NCBI GenBank assembly: GCA_050181295.1
Contig: JBFXDI010000183.1
Span: forward strand, 1-6,941
Reading direction: 5' to 3'
DNA length: 6,941 nt
From: JBFXDI01 sp050181295
GTDB lineage: Bacteria; Pseudomonadota; Alphaproteobacteria; Rhizobiales; Aestuariivirgaceae
Positions 1 through 6,556 of this stretch are shown here, piece by piece; position 1 is the first letter of the stretch, and the number at the start of each line of letters is the position of its first letter. The notes under the pieces were generated by a model. That model had not been told where the DNA came from. It did not search any database and was given only the letters and a program-made list of their open reading frames with translations. The translations under genes were made by a program, and so were the position numbers.

Positions 1-239
1 CAGAATACGGCGCGGCCCGACCAGGGCCGAACGGTAGTGTCAAATTCGGGGAAGCTCCCGCCACGAGCTCCTGCGCGATGCCAGTGATGGAGGAGGACAA
101 TGACCAACATCAGGTCTCGTCACGGAAAGCCGGTGGCGGATCAGCGGACTTTCGCAGCGGCCTGGATGCCAGATTTGTCCTGCGCTTATGTTCCACCCGA
201 CCGATGCCCATGGAGGGTGCGGCAACAAGGAGACGCGTC
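1..239. other. Upstream region of the pirin gene
   Basis: No confident complete gene lies here. The frame that becomes pirin is open from the window edge through to 240, so an N-terminal extension (for example from the ATG at 78) cannot be excluded by stop codons alone. Its content (Arg/Ser/Gly-rich, no domain resemblance) and the good ribosome binding site just before 240 argue against it. A 6-bp inverted repeat (13-18 with 24-29, 5-nt loop) sits at the left edge and could be the end of an upstream transcript, but no T-run follows it. A possible leader ORF (100-243) is listed separately. Confidence 0.5.
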
Positions 240-243
240 ATGA
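100..243 (+). CDS. Possible 47-aa leader ORF coupled to pirin
   Basis: An ATG at 100 follows a strong purine-rich Shine-Dalgarno stretch, GGAGGAGG at 89-96. It opens a 47-codon frame beginning MTNIRSRHGK, with two cysteines (residues 28 and 36), ending in TGA at 241-243. That stop overlaps the pirin start as ATGA (240-243), the usual geometry of translational coupling. I recognise no family in it, and there is no signal peptide or membrane segment. Against it being a real gene: its third codon positions are much less G/C-rich than in the flanking genes, and pirin has its own good ribosome binding site. It may be a leader peptide that tunes pirin translation, the remains of a gene, or chance. 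Confidence 0.3.
   Translation: MTNIRSRHGKPVADQRTFAAAWMPDLSCAYVPPDRCPWRVRQQGDAS
227..232 (+). promoter_or_regulatory. Ribosome binding site deciding the pirin start
   Basis: AAGGAG lies 7 nt before the ATG at 240. This ideal spacing is the main reason for choosing 240 over the in-frame upstream ATGs, including the one at 78. Confidence 0.7.
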
Positions 244-1121
244 GAAAGGTTCTCGGACTCTACAGCGCGCCCAGGCCGCACTGGGTCGGCGACGGATTCC
301 CGGTGCGCTCGCTCTTCTCGCATGCGAGCCACGGCGCGCATGTCAGCCCGTTCCTGCTGCTCGACTATGCCGGCCCGGCGGATTTCGCGCCGGCGGACAA
401 GCCGCGCGGCGTCGGCGTGCATCCGCATCGCGGGTTCGAGACCGTGACCATCGTCTATCGCGGCGAGGTCGAGCATCGGGATTCGACCGGCAAGGGCGGC
501 ATCATCGGTCCGGGCGACGTGCAATGGATGACGGCCGCCGGCGGCATCCTGCATGAGGAGTTCCATTCGCAGGCCTTCACCCGCAAGGGCGGAACGCTGG
601 AGATGGTCCAGCTCTGGGTCAACCTGCCGGCGAAGAGCAAGAATGGCGATCCGGGCTACCAGACGCTGCTCGATCGCGAGATTCCGGCGGTGGAATTGCC
701 TGACGATGCGGGCACCCTGCGGGTGATCGCCGGCGAGCATGACGGTCATCGCGGCCCGGCCCGCAGCTTCACGCCGATCGATCTGTGGGATGTGCGGCTG
801 CGCCGGGGCAAAACGGCGTCGCTCGCGCTACCCGAAGGTCGCACCGTCGCCGTCGTCGTGCTGCAAGGCACGGTGCAGGTGAACGGCGACGCCATCGCGC
901 GGGAAGCGCAGTTCGTGCTGCTCGATCGCAACGGTGGCGAAATCGCCGTGGAAGCGAACGGCGATGCCTCGCTGCTGATCCTGAGCGGCGAGCCGATCGA
1001 CGAGCCGGTTGTGATGCACGGGCCGTTTGTCATGAACACGCAGGAGGAAATCCGGCAGGCGATGGCCGATTTCCAGAGCGGCCGTTTCGGGACGATCGAG
1101 GCCGCGGCATCCGCGCCCTGA
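240..1121 (+). CDS. Pirin family bicupin protein
   Basis: A 293-aa protein of normal length for bacterial pirins. The N-terminal cupin (about residues 15-125) holds the pirin signature HPHRGFETVT at 61-70 and GGILHEEFHS at 101-110. By analogy with human pirin, the metal ligands would be H61, H63, H105 and E107, all present, so an intact Fe(II)-type site is expected. The C-terminal cupin (about 175-255) is more divergent, as is usual, and the tail contains GPFVMNTQEEI, typical of the family. Some bacterial pirins are quercetin 2,3-dioxygenases; others act as redox-sensitive protein partners, so the substrate cannot be named. No signal peptide is seen; it should be cytosolic. The start at 240 is chosen for its ribosome binding site and because pirin homology begins there (RKVLGLYSAP). 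The next gene, a YcaC-type hydrolase, is 108 bp downstream on the same strand. Family assignment is very secure; function is not. Confidence 0.93.
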   Translation: MRKVLGLYSAPRPHWVGDGFPVRSLFSHASHGAHVSPFLLLDYAGPADFAPADKPRGVGVHPHRGFETVTIVYRGEVEHRDSTGKGGIIGPGDVQWMTAAGGILHEEFHSQAFTRKGGTLEMVQLWVNLPAKSKNGDPGYQTLLDREIPAVELPDDAGTLRVIAGEHDGHRGPARSFTPIDLWDVRLRRGKTASLALPEGRTVAVVVLQGTVQVNGDAIAREAQFVLLDRNGGEIAVEANGDASLLILSGEPIDEPVVMHGPFVMNTQEEIRQAMADFQSGRFGTIEAAASAP

Positions 1122-1130
1122 GAGCAGGCG

Positions 1131-1154
1131 GCCCCGGCCGGTCAATGCCGGGGT
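1131..1154 (+). other. GC-rich hairpin after pirin
   Basis: CCCCGGC (1132-1138) and GCCGGGG (1147-1153) form a perfect 7-bp stem with an 8-nt loop, starting 11 nt after the pirin stop; a G-T pair at 1131/1154 may extend it. No T-run follows, so it is not a standard intrinsic terminator. It could stabilise the 3' end of the pirin message or contribute to partial termination. Confidence 0.35.
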
Positions 1155-1179
1155 CGCGACGTTTCGCGCGGCGACATGG

Positions 1180-1205
1180 CTGCCGCCTGCCGGCGCAGAT
1201 TTTTC
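1180..1205 (+). terminator. Weak candidate terminator between pirin and ycaC
   Basis: CTGC..CG (1180-1185) can pair with CG..GCAG (1191-1198) with a 2-nt bulge, and is followed directly by ATTTTTC (1199-1205). The stem is short and imperfect, so this is only suggestive. If real, it would make pirin and ycaC separate transcripts. No clear promoter for ycaC was recognised in the remaining bases. Confidence 0.25.
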
Positions 1206-1229
1206 AATGTCGACCAGGGAGCATGACCC

Positions 1230-1856
1230 ATGACAAAGCCCTACACACGTCTCGACAAGGACAACGCCGCCGTTCTGCTGGTCGATCATCAAGCCGGCCT
1301 CCTCTCGCTTGTCCGCGATATCGACCCGGACAAGTTCAAGAACAACGTGCTGGCGCTGGCCGATCTCGCCAAATATTTCAAGTTGCCGACGATCCTGACC
1401 ACCAGCTTCGAGGACGGGCCGAACGGACCTCTGGTCCCGGAACTGAAAGAGATCTTTCCCAAGGCGCCTTTCATTCCGCGCCCCGGCCAGATCAACGCCT
1501 GGGACAACGAGGATTTCGTCGAGGCGGTCAAGGCGACCGGGCGCAAGCAGCTCATCATCGCCGGCGTCGTGACCGAGGTGTGCGTGGCGTTCCCGGCGCT
1601 GTCCGCGATCGCCGAGGGCTACGACGTCTTTGTCGTGACCGACGCCTCGGGCACCTTCAACGAGATCACGCGCCATTCGGCCTGGAACCGGATGTCGGAA
1701 GCGGGCGCGCAGCTTATGACCTGGTTCGGAGCCGCCTGCGAACTGCATCGCGACTGGCGCAACGATGTCGAGGGCCTGGGCGCGCTCTTCTCGAACCACA
1801 TCCCCGACTACCGCAACCTCATCGGAAGCTACACCACCGCGAAGGCCGCTCGATAG
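1230..1856 (+). CDS. ycaC: YcaC-type isochorismatase-fold hydrolase
   Basis: A 208-aa cysteine-hydrolase-fold protein. It opens MTKPYTRLDKDNAAVLLVDH and from memory follows E. coli YcaC closely over the whole length, including stretches such as LIIAGVVTEVCVAFPALSAI and HSAWNRM..AGAQLMTWFG. The predicted catalytic residues are D19 (in VDHQ) and C118 (in TEVCVAF). The position that is Lys in many isochorismatase-like hydrolases appears to be R84 (in PRPGQINAW), which I recall is also Arg in YcaC, so it is not a defect. The true substrate of YcaC proteins is unknown; structures show an octameric cytosolic assembly. The ATG at 1230 is preferred over the one at 1223 because it gives the canonical MTKPY N-terminus; a purine-rich GGGAGC (1217-1222) lies 7 nt upstream. 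It follows pirin in the same orientation, and both are putative stress-related enzymes. Confidence 0.95.
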   Translation: MTKPYTRLDKDNAAVLLVDHQAGLLSLVRDIDPDKFKNNVLALADLAKYFKLPTILTTSFEDGPNGPLVPELKEIFPKAPFIPRPGQINAWDNEDFVEAVKATGRKQLIIAGVVTEVCVAFPALSAIAEGYDVFVVTDASGTFNEITRHSAWNRMSEAGAQLMTWFGAACELHRDWRNDVEGLGALFSNHIPDYRNLIGSYTTAKAAR

Positions 1857-2097
1857 GCGCAAGGGAGACGCAACCCGAACAAGGAGGGTCGACACGGATG
1901 CGCCATCGCAACCCAGAAGGGAACCATCCGGCGCCCTCCGCATTCGTTACAATGTGCTCCGCGCGTGACTGTGGCACGCTGGCTCCGGTGGCCCCTGCGA
2001 CGATAACCAGGAAGCATCGCCCGGCGGCATCGGCTCGGCCCCCGTCGGAGCTGGAGGAACTGGGGTTCGGCTCCCATCGGAGCTGGAGGAACTTGCT
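1857..2097. other. Gap upstream of the DUF2231/dehydrogenase pair
   Basis: This 241-bp gap contains no convincing gene. It shows a TACAAT (1948-1953) resembling a -10 element but no good -35 partner, a small hairpin (GCGTG 1963-1967 with CACGC 1975-1979), and a 17-bp direct repeat just before the next gene. AAGGAGGG at 1881-1888 precedes an ATG at 1898, but the frame it opens has the Arg/Ser/Pro-rich make-up of a shadow frame. The promoter of the DUF2231 operon is probably here. Confidence 0.45.
2045..2093 (+). repeat. 17-bp direct repeat carrying a Shine-Dalgarno
   Basis: TCGGAGCTGGAGGAACT occurs exactly at 2045-2061 and again at 2077-2093, 32 bp apart; the three bases CCC starting four bases before each copy also match. 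The second copy supplies the GGAGGA ribosome binding site of the GTG start at 2098; the first has no start codon at a useful distance. GCTCC (2070-2074) between them can pair with GGAGC in either copy. Confidence 0.8.
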
Positions 2098-2526
2098 GTG
2101 GCTGTCGCCGTCGACCGAAGGCATCAACGACCGCTTCATCCGCTTCACGCGGTCCTGCTGGCAGGTACCGTTCCGCTGTTCCTCGGCGTCCTCATCAGCG
2201 ACATCGCCTACGCCTCGAGCTACGAGATTCAGTGGAAGAATTTCGCTTCCTGGCTGATCGTCGGCGGCCTGGTGTTCGGCGGCTTTGCGCTGCTGTGGGC
2301 GCTCGTCGGGCTGTTTCGCGCCGATCGGCGCGGATGGCGGACAACCCTCTATTTTCTTCTTCTGCTGGCGGCCTGGGTTCTCGGCTTCATCAACGAGCTG
2401 GTTCACGCCAAGGACGTCTGGGCGAGCATGCCGGAAGGCCTCATTCTCTCCGCGATCGTGGCCGCGCTCGCGATCGCGGCCACGGGAGTAGGCTTCTCCG
2501 GCTTCGCGCGGGAGCGGCTGACATGA
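2098..2526 (+). CDS. DUF2231-type four-helix membrane protein
   Basis: A 142-aa integral membrane protein. Hydrophobic segments at about 17-38, 50-73, 81-100 and 112-133 suggest four transmembrane helices. The N-terminal RPLHPLHAVL, the Asp at the end of helix 1 (D35 in LISDIAY) and the overall plan match the DUF2231 family of small predicted membrane proteins of unknown function. The start is a GTG with GGAGGA at 2085-2090, 7 nt upstream; no ATG or GTG occurs in frame between it and the upstream stop at 1966-1968. Its stop overlaps the ATG of the dehydrogenase gene (ATGA, 2523-2526), so the two are almost certainly co-translated. The conserved histidines (H14, H17) and the coupling to a periplasmic quinoprotein-like enzyme suggest a membrane partner, possibly for electron transfer, but nothing in the sequence proves that. 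Confidence 0.82.
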   Translation: MAVAVDRRHQRPLHPLHAVLLAGTVPLFLGVLISDIAYASSYEIQWKNFASWLIVGGLVFGGFALLWALVGLFRADRRGWRTTLYFLLLLAAWVLGFINELVHAKDVWASMPEGLILSAIVAALAIAATGVGFSGFARERLT

Positions 2527-3815
2527 AATACGCGAAGCTCCTCCCGCTCCTCGCCCTCTCGGTCCTTTTGGCCGCCTGCGGCGAGGATCCGGACCCGTCG
2601 CAATATGGGTCCGATCCGCAGCTCCCGGCGCCGCAGGGCGGGCTCCTGCCCGCCATGAAGATAGCGAACCCGGCGGAATGGGGCGATCAGCGGCCCACGG
2701 TACCGGAAGGCTACACGATCGCGGCCATTGCCACCGATCTTCAGATCCCGCGCCAGACCCTCGTCCTGCCCAACGGCGACATTCTGGTGGCCGAAGGAAG
2801 AGGGGGAGGCGCGCCGAGGCTGACGCCGAAGGACGTGATCGCCGGCATCATCAAGGCGCAGGGGACAAGCCCGGTCGCGAGCGGCAACCGCCTGACCCTG
2901 CTGCGGGACAGCGACGGCGACGGCATCTACGAAGGACGGACGGTCTTCGCCGACAATCTCAACGCGCCTTACGGGCTCGCGCTGGTCGGCGACCGGCTCT
3001 ACGTCGCCAATCAGGATGCGCTGGTGCGTTTCGAGTATCGGGAGGGACAGACCGAGGCAAGCGGACCGCCGGTCACGATCACGGAGCTGCCTTCGGCGAT
3101 CAACCATCACTGGACGAAGGCGCTGACCGCCAGCGCCGACGGGCGCTTTCTCTATGTCGGCATCGGCTCCAACAGCAACATCACCGAACGCGGCATGGAG
3201 GCCGAAGTGGACCGGGCCATGGTGTGGCAGGTGGATGTCCAGACGGGCGCGCACAGGCCCTACGCCACCGGCCTCCGCAACCCCACCGCGCTCGCCATCC
3301 AATCAGGTACGGGTGAGCTATGGGCAGTCGTGAACGAGCGCGACGAAATCGGCCCGAACCTCGTCCCCGACTATCTCACCGCCGTCCGGGAAGGCGGATT
3401 CTACGGCTGGCCTTACAGCTATTGGGGCCAGAACGTAGACACCCGCGTCCGCCCCCAGGATCCGCAAAAGGTCGCCGCGGCGATCCGTCCCGATTTCAGC
3501 CTCGGATCGCATGTCGCTGCGCTCGGGCTCGCCTTCTCCGCGCCGGCGATGGGCGCCCCGTTCGCCGACGGCGTGTTCGTCGGAGAGCATGGTAGCTGGA
3601 ACCGCAACACGCCGGTCGGCTACCGGGTGAGCTTCGTGCCGTTCCGCAGCGGCCGCCCTGCAGGCCCGCCGATCGACTTCGTCAGCGGCTTCCTCGGGAC
3701 GGACGGCAAGACCCGCGGGCGGCCGGTCGGCGTAACCATAGACCCGCGCGGCGCGCTGATCGCTGCCGACGACCTCTCGAACACCATCTGGCGCGTGACC
3801 CCGACGGGCCCATAG
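2523..3815 (+). CDS. PQQ-type glucose/sorbosone dehydrogenase lipoprotein
   Basis: A 430-aa protein. Residues 1-19 are a lipoprotein signal peptide (MKYAK, a Leu-rich core, lipobox LAAC with C19); Gly at +2 suggests outer-membrane sorting if the E. coli rule holds. The rest is a six-bladed beta-propeller of the glucose/sorbosone dehydrogenase (GSDH) superfamily. Motifs in order: LVLPNGDILVAEG (80-92), acidic DSDGDGIYEGR (129-139), NAPYGLAL (147-154), NHHWTKAL (194-201), GIGSNSNITERG (213-224), ATGLRNPTALAI (248-259), ELWAVVNERDEIG (265-277), GGFYGWPYSYWG (291-302), GEHGSWNR (354-361) and RPVGVTIDPRG (400-410). These fit the PQQ-dependent sorbosone dehydrogenase branch. H195/H196 and R252 are candidate active-site residues by analogy with soluble glucose dehydrogenase. 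The likely reaction is PQQ-dependent oxidation of an aldose or polyol; the substrate is not predictable. Translation is coupled to the upstream DUF2231 gene. No PQQ synthesis genes lie in the window. Confidence 0.9.
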   Translation: MKYAKLLPLLALSVLLAACGEDPDPSQYGSDPQLPAPQGGLLPAMKIANPAEWGDQRPTVPEGYTIAAIATDLQIPRQTLVLPNGDILVAEGRGGGAPRLTPKDVIAGIIKAQGTSPVASGNRLTLLRDSDGDGIYEGRTVFADNLNAPYGLALVGDRLYVANQDALVRFEYREGQTEASGPPVTITELPSAINHHWTKALTASADGRFLYVGIGSNSNITERGMEAEVDRAMVWQVDVQTGAHRPYATGLRNPTALAIQSGTGELWAVVNERDEIGPNLVPDYLTAVREGGFYGWPYSYWGQNVDTRVRPQDPQKVAAAIRPDFSLGSHVAALGLAFSAPAMGAPFADGVFVGEHGSWNRNTPVGYRVSFVPFRSGRPAGPPIDFVSGFLGTDGKTRGRPVGVTIDPRGALIAADDLSNTIWRVTPTGP

Positions 3816-3880
3816 CGGCGACGCAAGGCGGTACGGGGTGCGGGGTCTTCGATTCCATCGGCGTATCCGGCGAGGCCCGT

Positions 3881-3908
3881 CGCCCTCGGCCCTGTGTCGA
3901 TGAGGGCG
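3881..3908. terminator. Candidate terminator hairpin in the convergent gap
   Basis: CGCCCTC (3881-3887) and GAGGGCG (3902-3908) form a perfect 7-bp stem with a 14-nt loop, between the dehydrogenase stop (3815) and the regulator stop (3914). An alternative stem, GGCGA (3869-3873) with TCGCC (3880-3884), overlaps it. Neither has a T-run, so termination here would be atypical or Rho-assisted. The position between convergent genes is the main support. Confidence 0.35.
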
Positions 3909-3913
3909 GCAAG

Positions 3914-4804
3914 TCACTCCGCGCAAGCCTGCCGGACGCACTCGCGCAGCCAGCGATGCGCCGGATCGGCATCCATCCGGGGGTGCCAGAGCAATGACAC
4001 GGCGATCTCCGACGTCGCGACCGGCAGGGGAAAGCTATGCATGCCGGCGCGCAGGCTTCCGGTGTGCCGTTCGGGAACGCTGGCGATCAGGTCGGAGGCA
4101 CGCGCGAGCGCCAGCGCCGTCGAGAATTCGCCGACGATCGCGACAATCTCGCGTTCCAGCCCGAACGAAACCAGGGCTTCGTCGATCGGCCCCTTGTCGA
4201 GGCCCCGCCGCGAGACGTAGATGTGCCGCCCGACCGCATAACGGGCGGGCGTGATCCTGCCCTTGCTCAAGGCGTGCCCCTTTCGCACGACGCCGATGAG
4301 GCGGTCCCGGAACAAGGCCTGCGCACGCACTTCCGGACCCGTCGTCTCCCCCACGACGCCGGTTTCCAGATCGACAGTCCCATCGCGAAGCGGCGCGCTG
4401 TCCTTGTCCGGCTTCTGCAGGAAGCGCAGCCGCACGCCGGGCGCTTCCGCGCCGACGCGCGCGATGAGGGCCGGTCCGAAGTTCTCGGCGAAGCCGTCGC
4501 GGGTCCGCAGCGTGAAGGTCCGGATGAGCCGCTCGAGGTTGAGCTTCCCGGCAGGGCGCAGAACCGCCTCCGCATCCTGCACGAGCCCACCGACCCGCTC
4601 GCGGAGCTCGAGCGCCCGGGGCGTGGGAACGAGGCCGCGCCCGGCCCTGACCAGCAGCGGATCGCCGGTCGCCCGACGCAACCGCGCCAGGGCCCGGCTC
4701 ATTGCCGAGGGGCTGAGCCGCAACCGATGGGCGGCGCGGGCGACGCTGCCTTCCGCGAGCAGCGCATCGAGGGTGACGAGCAGGTTGAGATCGGGCGCCG
4801 GCAT
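3914..4804 (-). CDS. LysR-family transcriptional regulator
   Basis: A 296-aa protein of typical LysR length. Residues 5-64 form the winged helix-turn-helix: PDLNLLVTLDALL, then the recognition region SVARAAHRLRLSPSAMSRAL (20-39), then GDPLLVRAGRGLVPTPRA (47-64). The effector-binding domain spans about 93-290 and ends in LLWHPRMDADPAHRWLRE, as in regulators of the NodD/LinR-like branch. The ATG at 4804 gives the expected short N-terminus; its ribosome binding site is weak (AGGGT about 7 nt upstream). It is divergent from the MFS gene, with 138 bp between the starts. By the usual LysR arrangement it should bind this gap, repress itself and control the transporter in response to a small molecule, perhaps one the transporter exports. 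The inducer is unknown. Confidence 0.93.
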   Translation of the reverse strand: MPAPDLNLLVTLDALLAEGSVARAAHRLRLSPSAMSRALARLRRATGDPLLVRAGRGLVPTPRALELRERVGGLVQDAEAVLRPAGKLNLERLIRTFTLRTRDGFAENFGPALIARVGAEAPGVRLRFLQKPDKDSAPLRDGTVDLETGVVGETTGPEVRAQALFRDRLIGVVRKGHALSKGRITPARYAVGRHIYVSRRGLDKGPIDEALVSFGLEREIVAIVGEFSTALALARASDLIASVPERHTGSLRAGMHSFPLPVATSEIAVSLLWHPRMDADPAHRWLRECVRQACAE

Positions 4805-4837
4805 GCGCGCACCCTAGCACGGTTCGACGGCGATGTG

Positions 4838-4890
4838 GCGTCAAACGCACGAATAGAGTGCAAATGATGCGTATTCCGCCATGTCACGCA
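4838..4890. promoter_or_regulatory. Putative operator region for the LysR regulator
   Basis: The divergent gap (4805-4942) contains repeated half-sites: GCGT-CAA-ACGC palindrome at 4838-4848 (ACGCA at 4845-4849), TGCGT at 4868-4872 and ACGCA at 4886-4890. The last two form an inverted repeat with a 13-bp spacer. LysR proteins commonly bind two or more such dyads between divergent genes. The arms do not follow the strict T-N11-A spacing, so the assignment rests on position and repetition. A TTGACG reading leftward (complement of 4839-4844) overlaps the first palindrome and could be a -35 of the regulator's own promoter, which would fit autorepression. Confidence 0.4.
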
Positions 4891-4933
4891 GGAAACTACC
4901 TTTCTGACAGCTCCGTTTCGGGGTCGTCAGAAG

Positions 4934-4940
4934 AGGAGGT
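4934..4940 (+). promoter_or_regulatory. Ribosome binding site of the MFS gene
   Basis: AGGAGGT, a near-perfect anti-16S match, ends 2 nt before the ATG at 4943. The spacing is short but the match is strong, and it supports this start. Confidence 0.6.
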
Positions 4941-4942
4941 TC

Positions 4943-6403
4943 ATGTTGAAGCCAATCGCCGCGGGACGAGAGGAGGCGAAAGCCGGAGGCGCGGAACGGA
5001 CGGTTTCGGTTCGGTGGGCGCTCGCCGGGCTATCCCTCTCCATGCTGCTGTCCTCGCTCGGCACCAGCATCGCCAATGTCGCCTTGCCGACATTGGCGGA
5101 GGCGTTCGACGCCTCCTTCCAGGAGGTCCAGTGGATCGTCCTCGCCTATCTCCTCGCCATTACCACCCTGATCGTCAGCGTCGGACGGCTCGGCGACATC
5201 GCCGGCCGCCGCCGGCTGCTGCTGGCCGGACTCTTCCTGTTCACGGCGGCCTCGGCCCTGTGCGGCGTCGCGCCCACGCTCTGGCTGCTGATTGCCGCCC
5301 GGGCGGTGCAGGGCCTGGGTGCGGCCATCATGATGGCCCTCACCATGGCCTTTGTCGGCGAGACGGTCCCGAAGGCAAGGACGGGCAGCGCCATGGGGCT
5401 GCTCGGAACCATGTCGGCGATCGGCACCGCGCTCGGTCCGTCGCTCGGCGGCGTCCTGATCGCCTCGCTCGGTTGGCAGGCCATCTTCCTCGTCAACCTG
5501 CCGCTCGGTATCCTCGCTCTGCTTCTTGCCTGTCGCACCCTGCCCGCCGATCGCCGGGAGCCGAAGGCGGATCGCGCCGGCTTCGACAAGGCGGGCACGC
5601 TGCTGCTTGCCCTGACGCTCGGGGCCTATGCGCTCGCCATGACGATCGGGCGCGGCAGCTTCGGCTCGCTCAATCTGGCGCTGCTGTTGGCGGCCGTCTT
5701 CGGAATGGGACTCTTCCTGCTCGCCGAGGCGAGGGGCGCATCGCCGTTGATCCGACCGGCGATGTTTCGCGATCCCGCCCTGAGCGCCGGCCTCGCCATG
5801 AACGCGCTCGTCTCGACGGTGATGATGGCGACGCTGGTGGTCGGGCCGTTCTACCTCTCGCGCGCGCTCGGGCTCGACGCGGCGCTCGTCGGAATCGTTT
5901 TGTCGATCGGCCCCGCAATCTCCGCGCTGAGCGGTGTCCTGGCCGGGCGCATCGTCGATCGGTGGGGCGCTCCATCCATCGTCGTCGTCGGCCTCGTCCA
6001 AATTGCCGTCGGTTCGCTTGCCCTGTCCGTGATCCCGGCGATCTTCGGCATTGCCGGCTACATTGCCGCCATCCTCCTCTTGACCCCCGGTTATCAGCTA
6101 TTCCAGGCTGCCAATAACACGGCCGTCATGATGGATGTCGGCCCGGACCGGCGGGGCGTCATTTCCGGCATGCTCAACCTGTCGCGCAATCTGGGGCTCA
6201 TCACCGGCGCCTCCGTGATGGGCACGGTGTTCGCGCTTGCATCGGCGACGGCCGATGTCGCAACGGCGCATCCCGACGCCGTTGCCGCCGGCATGCGGAC
6301 CACGTTCGCCGTCGCGACGGCCCTGATCGTCGTCGCGCTCGCCCTCGCGGTCGGCGGCCGGGCTCTCGCGACGCGCCCTTCGCTTCCTGCGGATGCCTTG
6401 TGA
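4943..6403 (+). CDS. DHA2-family (EmrB/QacA-like) MFS efflux transporter
   Basis: A 486-aa inner-membrane protein with about 14 hydrophobic helices (approximate starts 27, 62, 92, 113, 149, 179, 217, 244, 283, 314, 345, 367, 413, 452), the number typical of the DHA2 drug:proton antiporters. Helix 1 carries SLGTSIANVALPTL, matching DHA2 motif D1. The helix 2-3 loop has motif A as GRLGDIAGRRR (81-91). Helix 5 has antiporter motif C as GTALGPSLGG (161-170), followed by WQAIFLVNLP (178-187). It should export hydrophobic or cationic compounds using proton motive force; the substrate is not predictable. No HlyD/EmrA-type adaptor is adjacent, so it probably works alone in the inner membrane. It is divergent from, and likely controlled by, the LysR gene. 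Length and ends are normal and no frame damage is seen. Confidence 0.92.
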   Translation: MLKPIAAGREEAKAGGAERTVSVRWALAGLSLSMLLSSLGTSIANVALPTLAEAFDASFQEVQWIVLAYLLAITTLIVSVGRLGDIAGRRRLLLAGLFLFTAASALCGVAPTLWLLIAARAVQGLGAAIMMALTMAFVGETVPKARTGSAMGLLGTMSAIGTALGPSLGGVLIASLGWQAIFLVNLPLGILALLLACRTLPADRREPKADRAGFDKAGTLLLALTLGAYALAMTIGRGSFGSLNLALLLAAVFGMGLFLLAEARGASPLIRPAMFRDPALSAGLAMNALVSTVMMATLVVGPFYLSRALGLDAALVGIVLSIGPAISALSGVLAGRIVDRWGAPSIVVVGLVQIAVGSLALSVIPAIFGIAGYIAAILLLTPGYQLFQAANNTAVMMDVGPDRRGVISGMLNLSRNLGLITGASVMGTVFALASATADVATAHPDAVAAGMRTTFAVATALIVVALALAVGGRALATRPSLPADAL

Positions 6404-6538
6404 CCCCGGGCCGGCGCCGCCATCTCCTGCCCGACGACAACCGCGCGCGAGAGCCGATCCGCTGACGGTTTCCCGCTTCGGTCTCTTCGGCGGCCCGGCT
6501 CTTTCGGCGGGTCGGGTCGGCCGCGCCGGCCGGCGTCG

Positions 6539-6556
6539 ATGCGCGATCCCGCGCAT
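6539..6556. other. Perfect hairpin after the MFS gene
   Basis: ATGCGCG (6539-6545), loop ATCC, CGCGCAT (6550-6556): a perfect 7-bp stem with a tetraloop, 136 nt past the MFS stop. It lacks a T-run. It may be a stabilising 3' structure or a chance GC dyad. Confidence 0.3.

Noticed and set aside
78..239. N-terminal extension of pirin from the in-frame ATG at 78.
   Set aside because: The added 54 residues do not resemble the pirin family, whose homology starts at the ATG at 240, which has an ideal ribosome binding site.
828..1943. Long minus-strand open frame of 371 codons across pirin and ycaC.
   Set aside because: It is antisense to two clearly real genes; long antisense frames are common at this GC content and the translation shows no domain.
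1920..1948. GGAAC ... CGTT resembling a general-stress sigma factor (EcfG-type) promoter.
   Set aside because: The spacer is 20 bases; the recognised form needs about 16-17, so it does not fit.
1898..2257. A 119-codon + strand frame with a strong AAGGAGGG nine bases upstream.
   Set aside because: It runs 160 bases into the DUF2231 gene in another frame, is rich in Arg, Ser and Pro, and shows no family resemblance. The Shine-Dalgarno match alone is not enough.
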